Shown here in pieces: positions 36,296 to 43,629 of a DNA stretch of 59,925 nucleotides. The stretch's first letter is position 1; every line of letters starts with the position of its first letter. A program made the translations under genes and the position numbers. The notes below the pieces were generated by a model, which had not been told where the DNA came from, searched no databases, and saw only the letters and a list, made by a program, of their open reading frames with translations. The DNA is taken from contig JANQED010000159.1 of assembly GCA_028278545.1 (NCBI GenBank), positions 1-59,925 of the forward strand. The letters run 5' to 3'. Origin of the DNA: Anaerolineales bacterium. GTDB lineage: Bacteria; Chloroflexota; Anaerolineae; Anaerolineales; UBA11858.

Positions 36296-38142
36296 GAGTT
36301 TATCTCCTGGATGGCCACTGCCACCGTCACGTTGGAGAATTTGCGTTTTTCGACCAGCAAGCGATTGGCACCTGCGGATAAGAGCGCAGCCGGTTCCGCC
36401 ACCCCTGGTGCGCCGACGCATTTTTGGGCATATTCCGAGGGGTTGGGTAAATTGGGCACTTCAGACAGTTCTTCGGACGAGAAAAATTTCAAAGGCCAAT
36501 CCTTTTGTTCGCAAATTTGCAGCAGCCCGGCCTCATCAGCTTTTTGTTGAATTGTTGCCAATGCTGCAATACTGTGCATTGACAGGTTTTGACTTTCAAA
36601 GGTATCGCAAATAGCCTGATAGATTTCTTCCATGGGTGTACCGCGGTTGCAGCCTACGCCAACATGTAAACATTGAGGGTGGAATACCAAAGATTTTTTT
36701 CCTACTTCCGTTAAACGACTAGCAAGGTCTCGGTAAGTTACGCAAACCACAAATTTTAAATCTGAATACCACATTTCTTGAAGGGATGAAAATCTCTGCA
36801 TTGTCGTGGGCATCGGATCGGGCAACCAGTCATAAGTGCCACAATTCTGGTACAAACCTATTGGATCATCATTGACGAGCGCCGCACTGATCTCGGTCAG
36901 GTGACTGGACGATTCTAGTGTCCAGCCGTGCTTCTGCGCCAACAAGTCCAACGCAGGTAATCCCTGGGTATCGCTGGCCGTCGAGATGACAGCCTGCCCG
37001 CCCAAAATCCGGGCCACTTCTTGGGCCAGTTGATTGGCGCCACCTTTGTGACCGCTGAGCAGGCTGACAGTAAATTTTCCAGCCTCATCCAGGTTGACTA
37101 CGGCCGGGTCAACGTGTTTCGATTTCAGAAGCGGGGCTACCTCCCGCACCACAATGCCGCTGGCCATGATACACACCAATGCCCGATGACGCTGAAAAGC
37201 AGATTGCAGCGTTTGGCGGATGGATGTGATCGTTGGGACAATGCGATCACCTATATCGCCCAGGAATCGCTCAGGGGCATAGAGGCGGCTTTCTGGTAGC
37301 TCTTTCAGCAGGCGCAAACCCGTTTGGGTGCCATTGCGGGTCAGGGTGATGATTGCGATTGTATTCTCTCTTTCAGGCCGGTCGTGGGCTGTGCTGTAAA
37401 GGTGCGAGACGGCGGTTTCAGCCTGGTCTTTCGTTGCCAATGAAGGACTAACCACAATTAGGGCGTGGTGGGTGATTTCGGCTTCAAGCACTTTTGGGGC
37501 AATGGTTTGCAAAGTGCCTTTGAGTATGATTTCATCCGGCCAGGAGACGCGGTATGCAACAGCAATCGGTGTATCAGGCGAGTACCCGGCAGCCAGCAAC
37601 TCGTTCACCACACGCTCGATCATCCCGGTGCTGAGGAAGATCACCAAGCTGGATTGGTGGGTAGCCAGTTTGGTGAGAGACTCCTGCTCCGGGACCGGGG
37701 TGCGCCCGGAGATGCGGGTCAGGATGACCGTCTGGGTCGCCTCGGGGAGGGTCAACTCGATGGACAGGGCCGCCGCAGCCGCGAAAGCCGAACTGACTCC
37801 CGGTACAACCCGGTAGGGGATCCCCAATTTATCCAGGACTTGCATCTGTTCGGCAATTGCCCCATAGAGCGAAGGATCGCCAGTATGCAGGCGGACAACC
37901 TGCTTGCCTTCTCGAATCGCTTCTGACATCAAAGATACTTGTGAAGTCAGGTTCATTCCGGCGCTGCTATAACACTCGGCATGTGAAGGGGCATGAGCTA
38001 GCATCTTTTTGGCCACTAAAGACCCTGCATAGAGGATCAGGTCTGCGCTGGCAAGCAGTTTCTGACCCTTGATAGTGATCAAATCGGGGTCGCCTGGCCC
38101 AGCGCCAACAAAATAAACAATCCCTTTCGGATTATCAGCCAT
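36292..38142 (-). CDS. cbiFG: CbiF-CbiG fusion
   Basis: A fusion of about 616 residues. Residues ~1-250 are the C11-methyltransferase CbiF (YFVGAGPGDPDLITIKG; HTGDPSLYGAI). Residues ~255-616 are CbiG, which opens the delta-lactone (central IMASGIVVREVAPLLKSK and SGHKGGANQLA; C-terminal HVGVGCNRGTP). The start is ATG 38142 because GAGGAGGA precedes it; in-frame TTG 38160 covers that site. The ribosome binding site overlaps the end of the cobO remnant. Confidence 0.95.
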   Translation of the reverse strand: MADNPKGIVYFVGAGPGDPDLITIKGQKLLASADLILYAGSLVAKKMLAHAPSHAECYSSAGMNLTSQVSLMSEAIREGKQVVRLHTGDPSLYGAIAEQMQVLDKLGIPYRVVPGVSSAFAAAAALSIELTLPEATQTVILTRISGRTPVPEQESLTKLATHQSSLVIFLSTGMIERVVNELLAAGYSPDTPIAVAYRVSWPDEIILKGTLQTIAPKVLEAEITHHALIVVSPSLATKDQAETAVSHLYSTAHDRPERENTIAIITLTRNGTQTGLRLLKELPESRLYAPERFLGDIGDRIVPTITSIRQTLQSAFQRHRALVCIMASGIVVREVAPLLKSKHVDPAVVNLDEAGKFTVSLLSGHKGGANQLAQEVARILGGQAVISTASDTQGLPALDLLAQKHGWTLESSSHLTEISAALVNDDPIGLYQNCGTYDWLPDPMPTTMQRFSSLQEMWYSDLKFVVCVTYRDLASRLTEVGKKSLVFHPQCLHVGVGCNRGTPMEEIYQAICDTFESQNLSMHSIAALATIQQKADEAGLLQICEQKDWPLKFFSSEELSEVPNLPNPSEYAQKCVGAPGVAEPAALLSAGANRLLVEKRKFSNVTVAVAIQEINS

Positions 38143-38149
38143 TTCCTCC

Positions 38150-38312
38150 TCAATACTCAATCCCAGGCGGACCTAGAATGCCTTGCGTTTCATAAGGATG
38201 TTTGATAGTTTTCATTTCTGTCACAAGGTCTGCAAATTCGATCAATGCCTTTGCCTTCACCGGTGTTGATGATTACTAGACCTTGTCTTGTTTTTGGCTT
38301 TTGATCATTCAA
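38150..38312 (-). pseudogene. cobO: cob(I)alamin adenosyltransferase (cobO/btuR) with internal deletion
   Basis: From TTG 38310-38312 (GGAG eight bases upstream) the frame reads [17 protein letters not shown], the N-terminal P-loop of CobO/BtuR. Immediately after it, in a different frame, comes [20 protein letters not shown] and GIEY-stop, the C-terminus of the same enzyme. The middle of roughly 130 residues is gone and the two ends are out of frame. The enzyme would transfer the adenosyl group to cob(I)yrinate. Its loss means that the host needs another adenosyltransferase elsewhere. Between 38313 and 38438 no gene was recognised. Confidence 0.85.
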
Positions 38313-38438
38313 TCGCGATCTCCAAAATTGTATGTATAGACCTGTCAGATTTGCCCCCGCGTGACGCCGAAGGCGCGCAAAGCGTGCGACGTTTCTACAT
38401 TTGTCATAAATCCAGGCTCTCTAGCAATTTAATAGCTG

Positions 38439-39233
38439 TCAATCGCATATGCGGGGGCGTTCTGAACTGCGGGCATGTTCAATGTAAATCTGGTGAATAC
38501 TATCTAGTTCGCCCATCCCAACCATCAGAACTTCAACCTGATAACCGGCAGCTGTTAGGATGGATTTCCAACTGTCTTCATCATCTCCGGCCATGTCATT
38601 GCGGGCATGATCGCCTGCCACAACCATCAACGGCATCAGAGTCACTTTTTCGACGCCATCTTTTTCGAGATTTACCATAACTTCATCTAGACTAGGAGAT
38701 CCCTCAACGGTGCCAATATGGATATGTGGGAATCCTTCTTGCTTGAAGGTGTAATCCAGGGCTGCATAGGCCGCATTGGCTGGATGGCTGCTTCCGTGGC
38801 CCATCAATACCACCGCTTCACCTTCGCCCAACGCTGGCAGGAAAGAACTGACAGCTCTGATCAGCTTTTGATAATCAGCACGATCTGTCAGCAACGGTGA
38901 GCCAATCAGCAGTTGGGGAAACTGATCGCTATAAGGAGCCAGTTGCTGGAGAATGTCATGAAATTCCTCACCATTGATGACATGCAACGGTTGGGCTATC
39001 AGAGTCTCATAACCTTCATGGACCAACTTCTGGGCAGCCCCACTGACGGTATCCACATGGATGCCGTCGCGTTTCTTCAATTTATTTATGATCATCTGGG
39101 AGGTGAAAGCGCGTCTCACTTCACACTCTGGAAACGCAGCTGCCAGGGCTTTTTCGGTAGCCCCAATAGTTTTCTCGCAAGTCTCTCGGTAGCTGGTACC
39201 GAAGCTGATCACTAAAATTGCTTTTTTATTCAT
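38439..39233 (-). CDS. cbiK: sirohydrochlorin cobaltochelatase CbiK
   Basis: A 264-residue CbiK. It starts KKAILVISFGTSYRETCEKT; the two metal-binding His lie in IAQPLHVINGEEFHD and in MVVAGDHARNDMAGDDEDSW. No signal peptide, so it is cytoplasmic. It inserts Co2+ into sirohydrochlorin as the first committed step of the anaerobic route. It is the first gene after the cobalamin riboswitch at 39332-39459. A CobN-type chelatase is also encoded in the window. Confidence 0.95.
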   Translation of the reverse strand: MNKKAILVISFGTSYRETCEKTIGATEKALAAAFPECEVRRAFTSQMIINKLKKRDGIHVDTVSGAAQKLVHEGYETLIAQPLHVINGEEFHDILQQLAPYSDQFPQLLIGSPLLTDRADYQKLIRAVSSFLPALGEGEAVVLMGHGSSHPANAAYAALDYTFKQEGFPHIHIGTVEGSPSLDEVMVNLEKDGVEKVTLMPLMVVAGDHARNDMAGDDEDSWKSILTAAGYQVEVLMVGMGELDSIHQIYIEHARSSERPRICD

Positions 39234-39251
39234 ATATCACCTAATAACAAT

Positions 39252-39277
39252 ACAGCCCTGTTCGCTGACAGGGCTGT
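39252..39277 (-). terminator. expression-platform hairpin of the cbiK riboswitch
   Basis: ACAGCCCTGT and ACAGGGCTGT pair perfectly around a 6-base loop, 19 bases upstream of the cbiK start and downstream of the riboswitch. The sequence after it is only moderately T-rich (ATTGTTATT). Probably the terminator switched by cobalamin. Confidence 0.65.
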
Positions 39278-39331
39278 AAACATCATGTTCATTCAAATTT
39301 CGCTCCATTCAGCGTGGATTCAAAATGATCA

Positions 39332-39459
39332 ACCAAGGCGGTCGACCTGGCTTTCCTCTATTGAGGACTACAGTTGCGCGACAGCACCGGACTCCTGGCT
39401 CAATGCCAGCTACCGGTTTCGCCCTTAAGCACTACCCATCCGGGGATAATGCACCTTGG
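39332..39459 (-). promoter_or_regulatory. cobalamin riboswitch upstream of cbiK
   Basis: On the minus strand the closing stem CCAAGG/CCTTGG encloses GGTGC, AAGGGCGAAACCGGT, the B12 box GCTGTCGCGCAACTGTA and the 3' part AAGCCAGGTCGACCGCC. All core elements of a cobalamin riboswitch are present. Binding of the cofactor would reduce expression of cbiK and the following genes. Confidence 0.92.
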
Positions 39460-39489
39460 TTCTTCTAACTTCTTAATGTACAGTTTAAA

Positions 39490-39523
39490 CCAGGATTATA
39501 ATCCTGGCGCTCAACAGAAACAA
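39490..39523 (-). promoter_or_regulatory. cbiK promoter with perfect palindrome
   Basis: Minus-strand -35 TTGTTT (39518-39523) and -10 TATAAT (39495-39500) are separated by 17 bases. The -10 box is the centre of a perfect 18-bp palindrome, CCAGGATTATAATCCTGG (39490-39507), a possible operator that would block RNA polymerase. Confidence 0.6.
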
Positions 39524-39602
39524 GGACAATCTTCCCGATTCGCTGAGAGAAATTTATATTGTGTCATTTTTATAACTACACTGACTTTCGGGAACAATTT
39601 CT

Positions 39603-39631
39603 TTGACAAATTAAAACGCGGATGATATACT
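39603..39631 (+). promoter_or_regulatory. sigma-70-type promoter of the Opp/Nik operon
   Basis: Plus-strand TTGACA (39603-39608), a 17-base spacer and TATACT (39626-39631). It faces away from the cbiK promoter and sits upstream of the second riboswitch, a divergent pair sharing about 80 bases. Confidence 0.75.
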
Positions 39632-39706
39632 CACCCGCGGAAAGCAACGCAGCTTACAAACTTAATCATTGAATCTGGTCATCAGCCCCATGCCCAGACC
39701 AAACCC

Positions 39707-39845
39707 GTAAAGGTGCGCCACCCACTCGGACGTGAGGCGCACAAGGGAGAAGACCGGTGAGCTTGGCACAATAGTGCAGCAAGTCCGGCGCTGACCCGCA
39801 ACGGTAACTGGCAAACCTGCCAGAAGCCCGATTACCCGCCTTTAC
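39707..39845 (+). promoter_or_regulatory. cobalamin riboswitch of the Opp/Nik-type operon
   Basis: Plus strand: stem GTAAAGG/CCTTTAC encloses GGTGCGCC, AAGGGAGAAGACCGGTGAG, the B12 box GCTGACCCGCAACGGTAA and TGCCAGAAGCCCGATTACC. All core parts are present. It controls an importer of the peptide/nickel family, suggesting that the cargo is cobalt, a cobalt chelate or a corrinoid. Confidence 0.93.
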
Positions 39846-39912
39846 TGGAACCTGAGTAGTGCCTTCGTGGATTGAGGTAACTTGGGAAAGATACACTCGA
39901 ATATCTTTTCCG

Positions 39913-39938
39913 ACCCGCCTGAACGGCGGGTTTTTTTG
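39913..39938 (+). terminator. riboswitch terminator
   Basis: CCCGCC and GGCGGG (39914-39930) with a 5-base loop followed by seven T residues. An intrinsic terminator directly after the riboswitch, so control is probably at transcription. Confidence 0.85.
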
Positions 39939-39944
39939 TTTTGT

Positions 39945-39970
39945 GCTTACCTTATATCCTGAAGGTAAGC
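39945..39970 (+). promoter_or_regulatory. palindrome similar to the dtxR-upstream motif
   Basis: GCTTACCTT (39945-39953) and AAGGTAAGC (39962-39970) form a perfect inverted repeat, followed by GCTTTTTATTT. It shares GCTTACCTTATA and the AAGGTAA arm with the site at 27428. It can be read as a second terminator or as a metal-regulator operator placed between the riboswitch and the binding-protein gene. Confidence 0.5.
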
Positions 39971-40076
39971 GCTTTTTATTTACGAAAGGAGATAGACAAA
40001 AAAACAGGAAAAGACTCGAATTTAAAACCAATGACAGAAATGAATAAACCAAGATTTTCAAAGGAGAATTCACAAA

Positions 40077-41672
40077 ATGAAACCCTTCAAATCATTCTTA
40101 ATCCTAGCCTGCTTGATGGTCTTGCTGGCTGCCTGCGCGCCGATGGCAACCTCTGAAACCGTGCTACAGCAAACGGAAGAATACGAACCTCTGCGCTTTG
40201 TCACTTCATTTACCATTAAAAGCCTCGACCCAGTTTCACAAGGTTTCTGGTTGGCAGAGTACGGAGTCGCTGAGTTGCTAATGCAATATCGTGATGATGG
40301 CAACCATTATCCCTGGCTTTTAAACTCAATCGAAAATGTTGATGATCTGACCTGGGTGTTAACTCTGCGTGAGGGTCTCACATTTCAAAACGGTAAACCC
40401 GTTGATGAAGAGGCTGTTCTGGCCGTAATCAACCGCCAGATGGAACTCTCCTCATCCGCTCAAAGTAGCATTCCCGAAGGTACCGTCTTCGAAATTACCG
40501 CCCCGCTGGAGATAACCGTCAAGACACTCGAACCCTATCCCAGGTTGATTCCCACCCTGGCCAGCGAATCCGTCTTCCCGATCTACGACGTTGAAGCTGT
40601 CGAGGCAGTAGGGGAGAATTTTGGGGAATTGGCCGGAACTGGTTTCTATACGGGCCCTTTCAGTGTTGTATCCCTGGACGATCAGGCACTTATTCTGGAA
40701 CGCAATGAAAATTATTGGGCCGGTCGTCCAAAATTGCAGGGCGTGGAAGTTCGCTTTGTTTCTGATGCCCAGGCCCGCATTCTGGCAGTACAGAATGGTG
40801 AGGCTGATATTTGTAATTATCCTCCCACCGAGGCGAAATCGGTTGTCGATGCTACCGATGGCGTAAACTTCGTTTACGGCTGGCCTAGCTCAGGCGGTTT
40901 TAGAGCGATTTTGAACACCCAGGAATCTCCTTTCGATGATCCCGCAGTCCGCAAGGCATTCAACCGTGCGATTGATTATGCTGTGCTGGCCAATGACGTG
41001 ATGGACGGTGTCGTCAAACAAGCGACAGGGTTTTTCCCAGAATGGGTTCCTTTCTCCATTCAAAACCAGGTGACCGATCTTGAGCAGGCGAAACAACTCC
41101 TCGATGAGGCTGGTTGGGTGGTTGGTGATGACGGAATCCGAGAGAAGGATGGTGAACGTCTCAGTATCATAATGCTCATTTACCCCCAACAACCAGATCT
41201 CGTTCCCATCAGTGAGGCAATTCAAGCTCAGGTTCTTGAGGCTGGTATTGAAGTTGAAATTCAATTGGTTGACAGCATCTTCGATGCTCTGACAGATGAG
41301 AGCACGGTTTGGGATGTCGGTGTAACCTCTGGGGGTTCACTGTCATTTGGGGGGTCGCCCGAACAAAGCTTGCTGACCTATGATCACTCGGAAGCCTACC
41401 GCAATTGGGCTGGGCATACCAATCCTGAACTGGATGCCCTCATCGACGAGCTTGCGGTGACCTTTGACAGCGAAAAGCGCACGGAGATTTTGAAGGAATT
41501 CCAACGAGTGCGCGTCGAGGAAGACCCACAACAATTTTTCCTCACTTTCCATACCACCCGCTTTATCGTAAATGATAACTACCAAGATTATCATCCGGGT
41601 ATGGCCCTGTATTTCGTCCATTATCTGACAACACCGGGTGAGTACGAAACTCCTACTTTCGAAGATAACTAG
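40077..41672 (+). CDS. family 5 (Opp/Nik-type) solute-binding lipoprotein
   Basis: A 531-residue lipoprotein (signal peptide ending LLAACA). The body is a family 5 binding protein: PWLLNSIENVDDLTWVLTLR, GFYTGPFSV and FDDPAVRKAFNRAIDYAVL. Family members bind peptides, nickel or nickel chelates. The length and B12 control favour a metal or metal chelate. AAGGAG lies about ten bases before ATG 40077. A GC-rich hairpin follows the gene at 41710-41740. Confidence 0.9.
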   Translation: MKPFKSFLILACLMVLLAACAPMATSETVLQQTEEYEPLRFVTSFTIKSLDPVSQGFWLAEYGVAELLMQYRDDGNHYPWLLNSIENVDDLTWVLTLREGLTFQNGKPVDEEAVLAVINRQMELSSSAQSSIPEGTVFEITAPLEITVKTLEPYPRLIPTLASESVFPIYDVEAVEAVGENFGELAGTGFYTGPFSVVSLDDQALILERNENYWAGRPKLQGVEVRFVSDAQARILAVQNGEADICNYPPTEAKSVVDATDGVNFVYGWPSSGGFRAILNTQESPFDDPAVRKAFNRAIDYAVLANDVMDGVVKQATGFFPEWVPFSIQNQVTDLEQAKQLLDEAGWVVGDDGIREKDGERLSIIMLIYPQQPDLVPISEAIQAQVLEAGIEVEIQLVDSIFDALTDESTVWDVGVTSGGSLSFGGSPEQSLLTYDHSEAYRNWAGHTNPELDALIDELAVTFDSEKRTEILKEFQRVRVEEDPQQFFLTFHTTRFIVNDNYQDYHPGMALYFVHYLTTPGEYETPTFEDN

Positions 41673-41709
41673 TGATTTGCCAGCCTGTTCTCTAATCTCA
41701 GGAAAATCG

Positions 41710-41740
41710 GGCTGGCTGCCTGGATAATTGGCGGCCAGCC
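41710..41740 (+). repeat. intercistronic hairpin
   Basis: GGCTGGCTGCC and GGCGGCCAGCC pair over 11 bp with one wobble legal on the plus strand. It separates the binding-protein gene from the permeases, a usual place for a stabilising hairpin that keeps binding protein mRNA abundant. Confidence 0.6.
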
Positions 41741-41755
41741 CCACTGACCTTGAAC

Positions 41756-42730
41756 ATGAATAGCAACCAACACTACGAGCGCGTCGAAATCGTCAAAATC
41801 ATCTTCCAACGGTTATTGCAGATGTTCTTGACCCTCTTGGGGGCCAGCCTGATCATTTGGGCCTTGCTGCCATTGGCTCCAGGGGACCCGGCCATGCGCA
41901 TTTTGCAATCATTGGGTGTAACTGAGCCCACACAGCATGAGGTCGAAACAAAACGAGAAGAACTGGGCTTGAACCAACCCTATCATATGCAATATATTCA
42001 ATGGCTTGGGCGTCTTGTACAGGGTGATTTTTCTGAATCCTATCAAAATGGAAAACCGGTATTGGAAGAATTAGGCCGGCGGCTGCCGGATACCTTTAGG
42101 TTGGCATCCCTGTCTTTGGTTCTGACAATTTTTTTCTCTATCAGCCTGGCTTTGATCTGTACCGCCTTCCACAACCAGTGGCCCGACCATCTGATTTTAT
42201 TCCTGACCCAGATCGGTGCTTCGACGCCCTCTTTCCTGATCGGCGTGCTGACATTGCAATTCGTCGTTGTAAAGTTGGGCGTGGGCAAAGTGTTATCGCA
42301 GGGAGACGTCAAAATGATCCTTTTACCGGCCCTGTGTCTCTCGGTCAATCGTTCTTCCAACTGGTCTCAATTGCTGCGGGCCGGATTGCTTGAAGCGGTC
42401 AACGCCAAATACTCCCTGGTTGCCACCGCCCGCGGGGCCAGAAAATTGCGTCTGCTTTTCAAATACGCTTTGCCAAACGCCATGTTGCCTTTTCTGACCG
42501 TGATCGGCCTGGGGATCGGCGGAATCATCGGCGGCTCGGCGATCATTGAAGCCATCTTCACCTGGCCAGGGATCGGCAGCTTTGTATTCAAGGCCATCAC
42601 CGCCCGAGACTATCCGGTAGTGCAAGGATTCGTGATCATTGCGGGCGCCTCCTATGTGCTGGCTAGCACGTTGGTGGATATCACCAGCACTTTGCTCGAT
42701 CCGCGTATCCGTGAAGGGGGGCAGTTATGA
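41756..42730 (+). CDS. Opp/Nik-type ABC permease 1 (OppB/NikB family)
   Basis: A 324-residue permease: six helices, with the typical N-terminal start (LLQMFLTLLGASLIIWALL), the large external loop with GDFSESYQNGKPV, and the coupling loop VATARGARKLRLLFKYALPN. ATG 41756 is chosen over TTG 41750; neither has a strong ribosome binding site, consistent with lower translation than the binding protein. It forms the channel with the next gene. Confidence 0.9.
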   Translation: MNSNQHYERVEIVKIIFQRLLQMFLTLLGASLIIWALLPLAPGDPAMRILQSLGVTEPTQHEVETKREELGLNQPYHMQYIQWLGRLVQGDFSESYQNGKPVLEELGRRLPDTFRLASLSLVLTIFFSISLALICTAFHNQWPDHLILFLTQIGASTPSFLIGVLTLQFVVVKLGVGKVLSQGDVKMILLPALCLSVNRSSNWSQLLRAGLLEAVNAKYSLVATARGARKLRLLFKYALPNAMLPFLTVIGLGIGGIIGGSAIIEAIFTWPGIGSFVFKAITARDYPVVQGFVIIAGASYVLASTLVDITSTLLDPRIREGGQL

Positions 42731-43629
42731 GTTTTACAAGGCCATTCAACCCGCTCGATGCAGCAGCGGAGATTGAAACCGCGCTACCGGTTGTCAAACA
42801 CAGGAAAGTAACTGCGCGTCTCTGGCGGCATAGCCAGGCCAGGATCGGCATGATTCTGGGGATTCTCTTGCTTTGCTTCGTTATCATTGGCCCGATAATT
42901 TACCCCCATGATCCGGCCAAACCAGACTATGGCAATAAGCTCGCCCCGCCAGGCTCCCAACACATTTTGGGTACGGATCAATCTGGCAGAGATCAACTCG
43001 CCCGATTGATGGAGGGCGGCATGCGTTCGTTGGGGTCTGCCTTACTGGTGCTTGGTTCTGTCTCTAGCGCAGGTCTGGTGATCGGGTTGATTGCCGGGAT
43101 GAGCGGCGGCTGGTTCGACGCCCTTGCAATGCGGCTGGTTGATGTGATGATGGCCCTGCCGGGCATGGTGATGGCGATTGCCGTGGTCGGTGTCTTGGGG
43201 CCGGGCTTTATCAACTTGCTGGTCGCCCTGGTGATCTCATCGTGGGCCTATTACGCCCGGCTGACACGCAGCTATGTATTGACTGCCCGCCAGCGTCAGG
43301 ATGTGATTTCTGCTCGCCTAGCAGGAATCGGCTGGGGGCGTGTCATTTTTACCCACATCTTGCCCGGCGTATTGACCCAGTTGATCGTCATTGTCACGCT
43401 CAACCTGGGCTCGATGATCGCCTGGATATCCGGATTGTCCTTCTTGGGTTTGGGGGTGCAGCCGCCTAAAGCCGAGTGGGGTGCGATGCTTTCGGGATCA
43501 CGATTTTATTTCACCTTTGCGCCTTGGCTGCTGTTGGGGCCGGCCATTCTGATCTTTTTGTCGGTCATCTCCGCTAACCTTATCGGCAATGCACTCCGGG
43601 ATATTCTGGACCCGAAAGCCAATGAATGA
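42727..43629 (+). CDS. Opp/Nik-type ABC permease 2 (OppC/NikC family)
   Basis: A 300-residue OppC/NikC permease: N-terminal helix, the loop HILGTDQSGRDQLARLMEGG, five more helices, and the coupling region RLAGIGWGRVIFTHILPG. ATG 42727 overlaps the previous stop as ATGA. Its C-terminus overlaps the start of the ATPase gene by 8 bp. Confidence 0.9.
   Translation: MSFTRPFNPLDAAAEIETALPVVKHRKVTARLWRHSQARIGMILGILLLCFVIIGPIIYPHDPAKPDYGNKLAPPGSQHILGTDQSGRDQLARLMEGGMRSLGSALLVLGSVSSAGLVIGLIAGMSGGWFDALAMRLVDVMMALPGMVMAIAVVGVLGPGFINLLVALVISSWAYYARLTRSYVLTARQRQDVISARLAGIGWGRVIFTHILPGVLTQLIVIVTLNLGSMIAWISGLSFLGLGVQPPKAEWGAMLSGSRFYFTFAPWLLLGPAILIFLSVISANLIGNALRDILDPKANE

Noticed and set aside
43589..43621. 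Longer N-terminus of the fused Opp/Nik ATPase starting at 43589
   Set aside because: It would add 11 residues overlapping the permease coding end and has no similarity to ATPase starts; ATG 43622 matches the usual coupled start.
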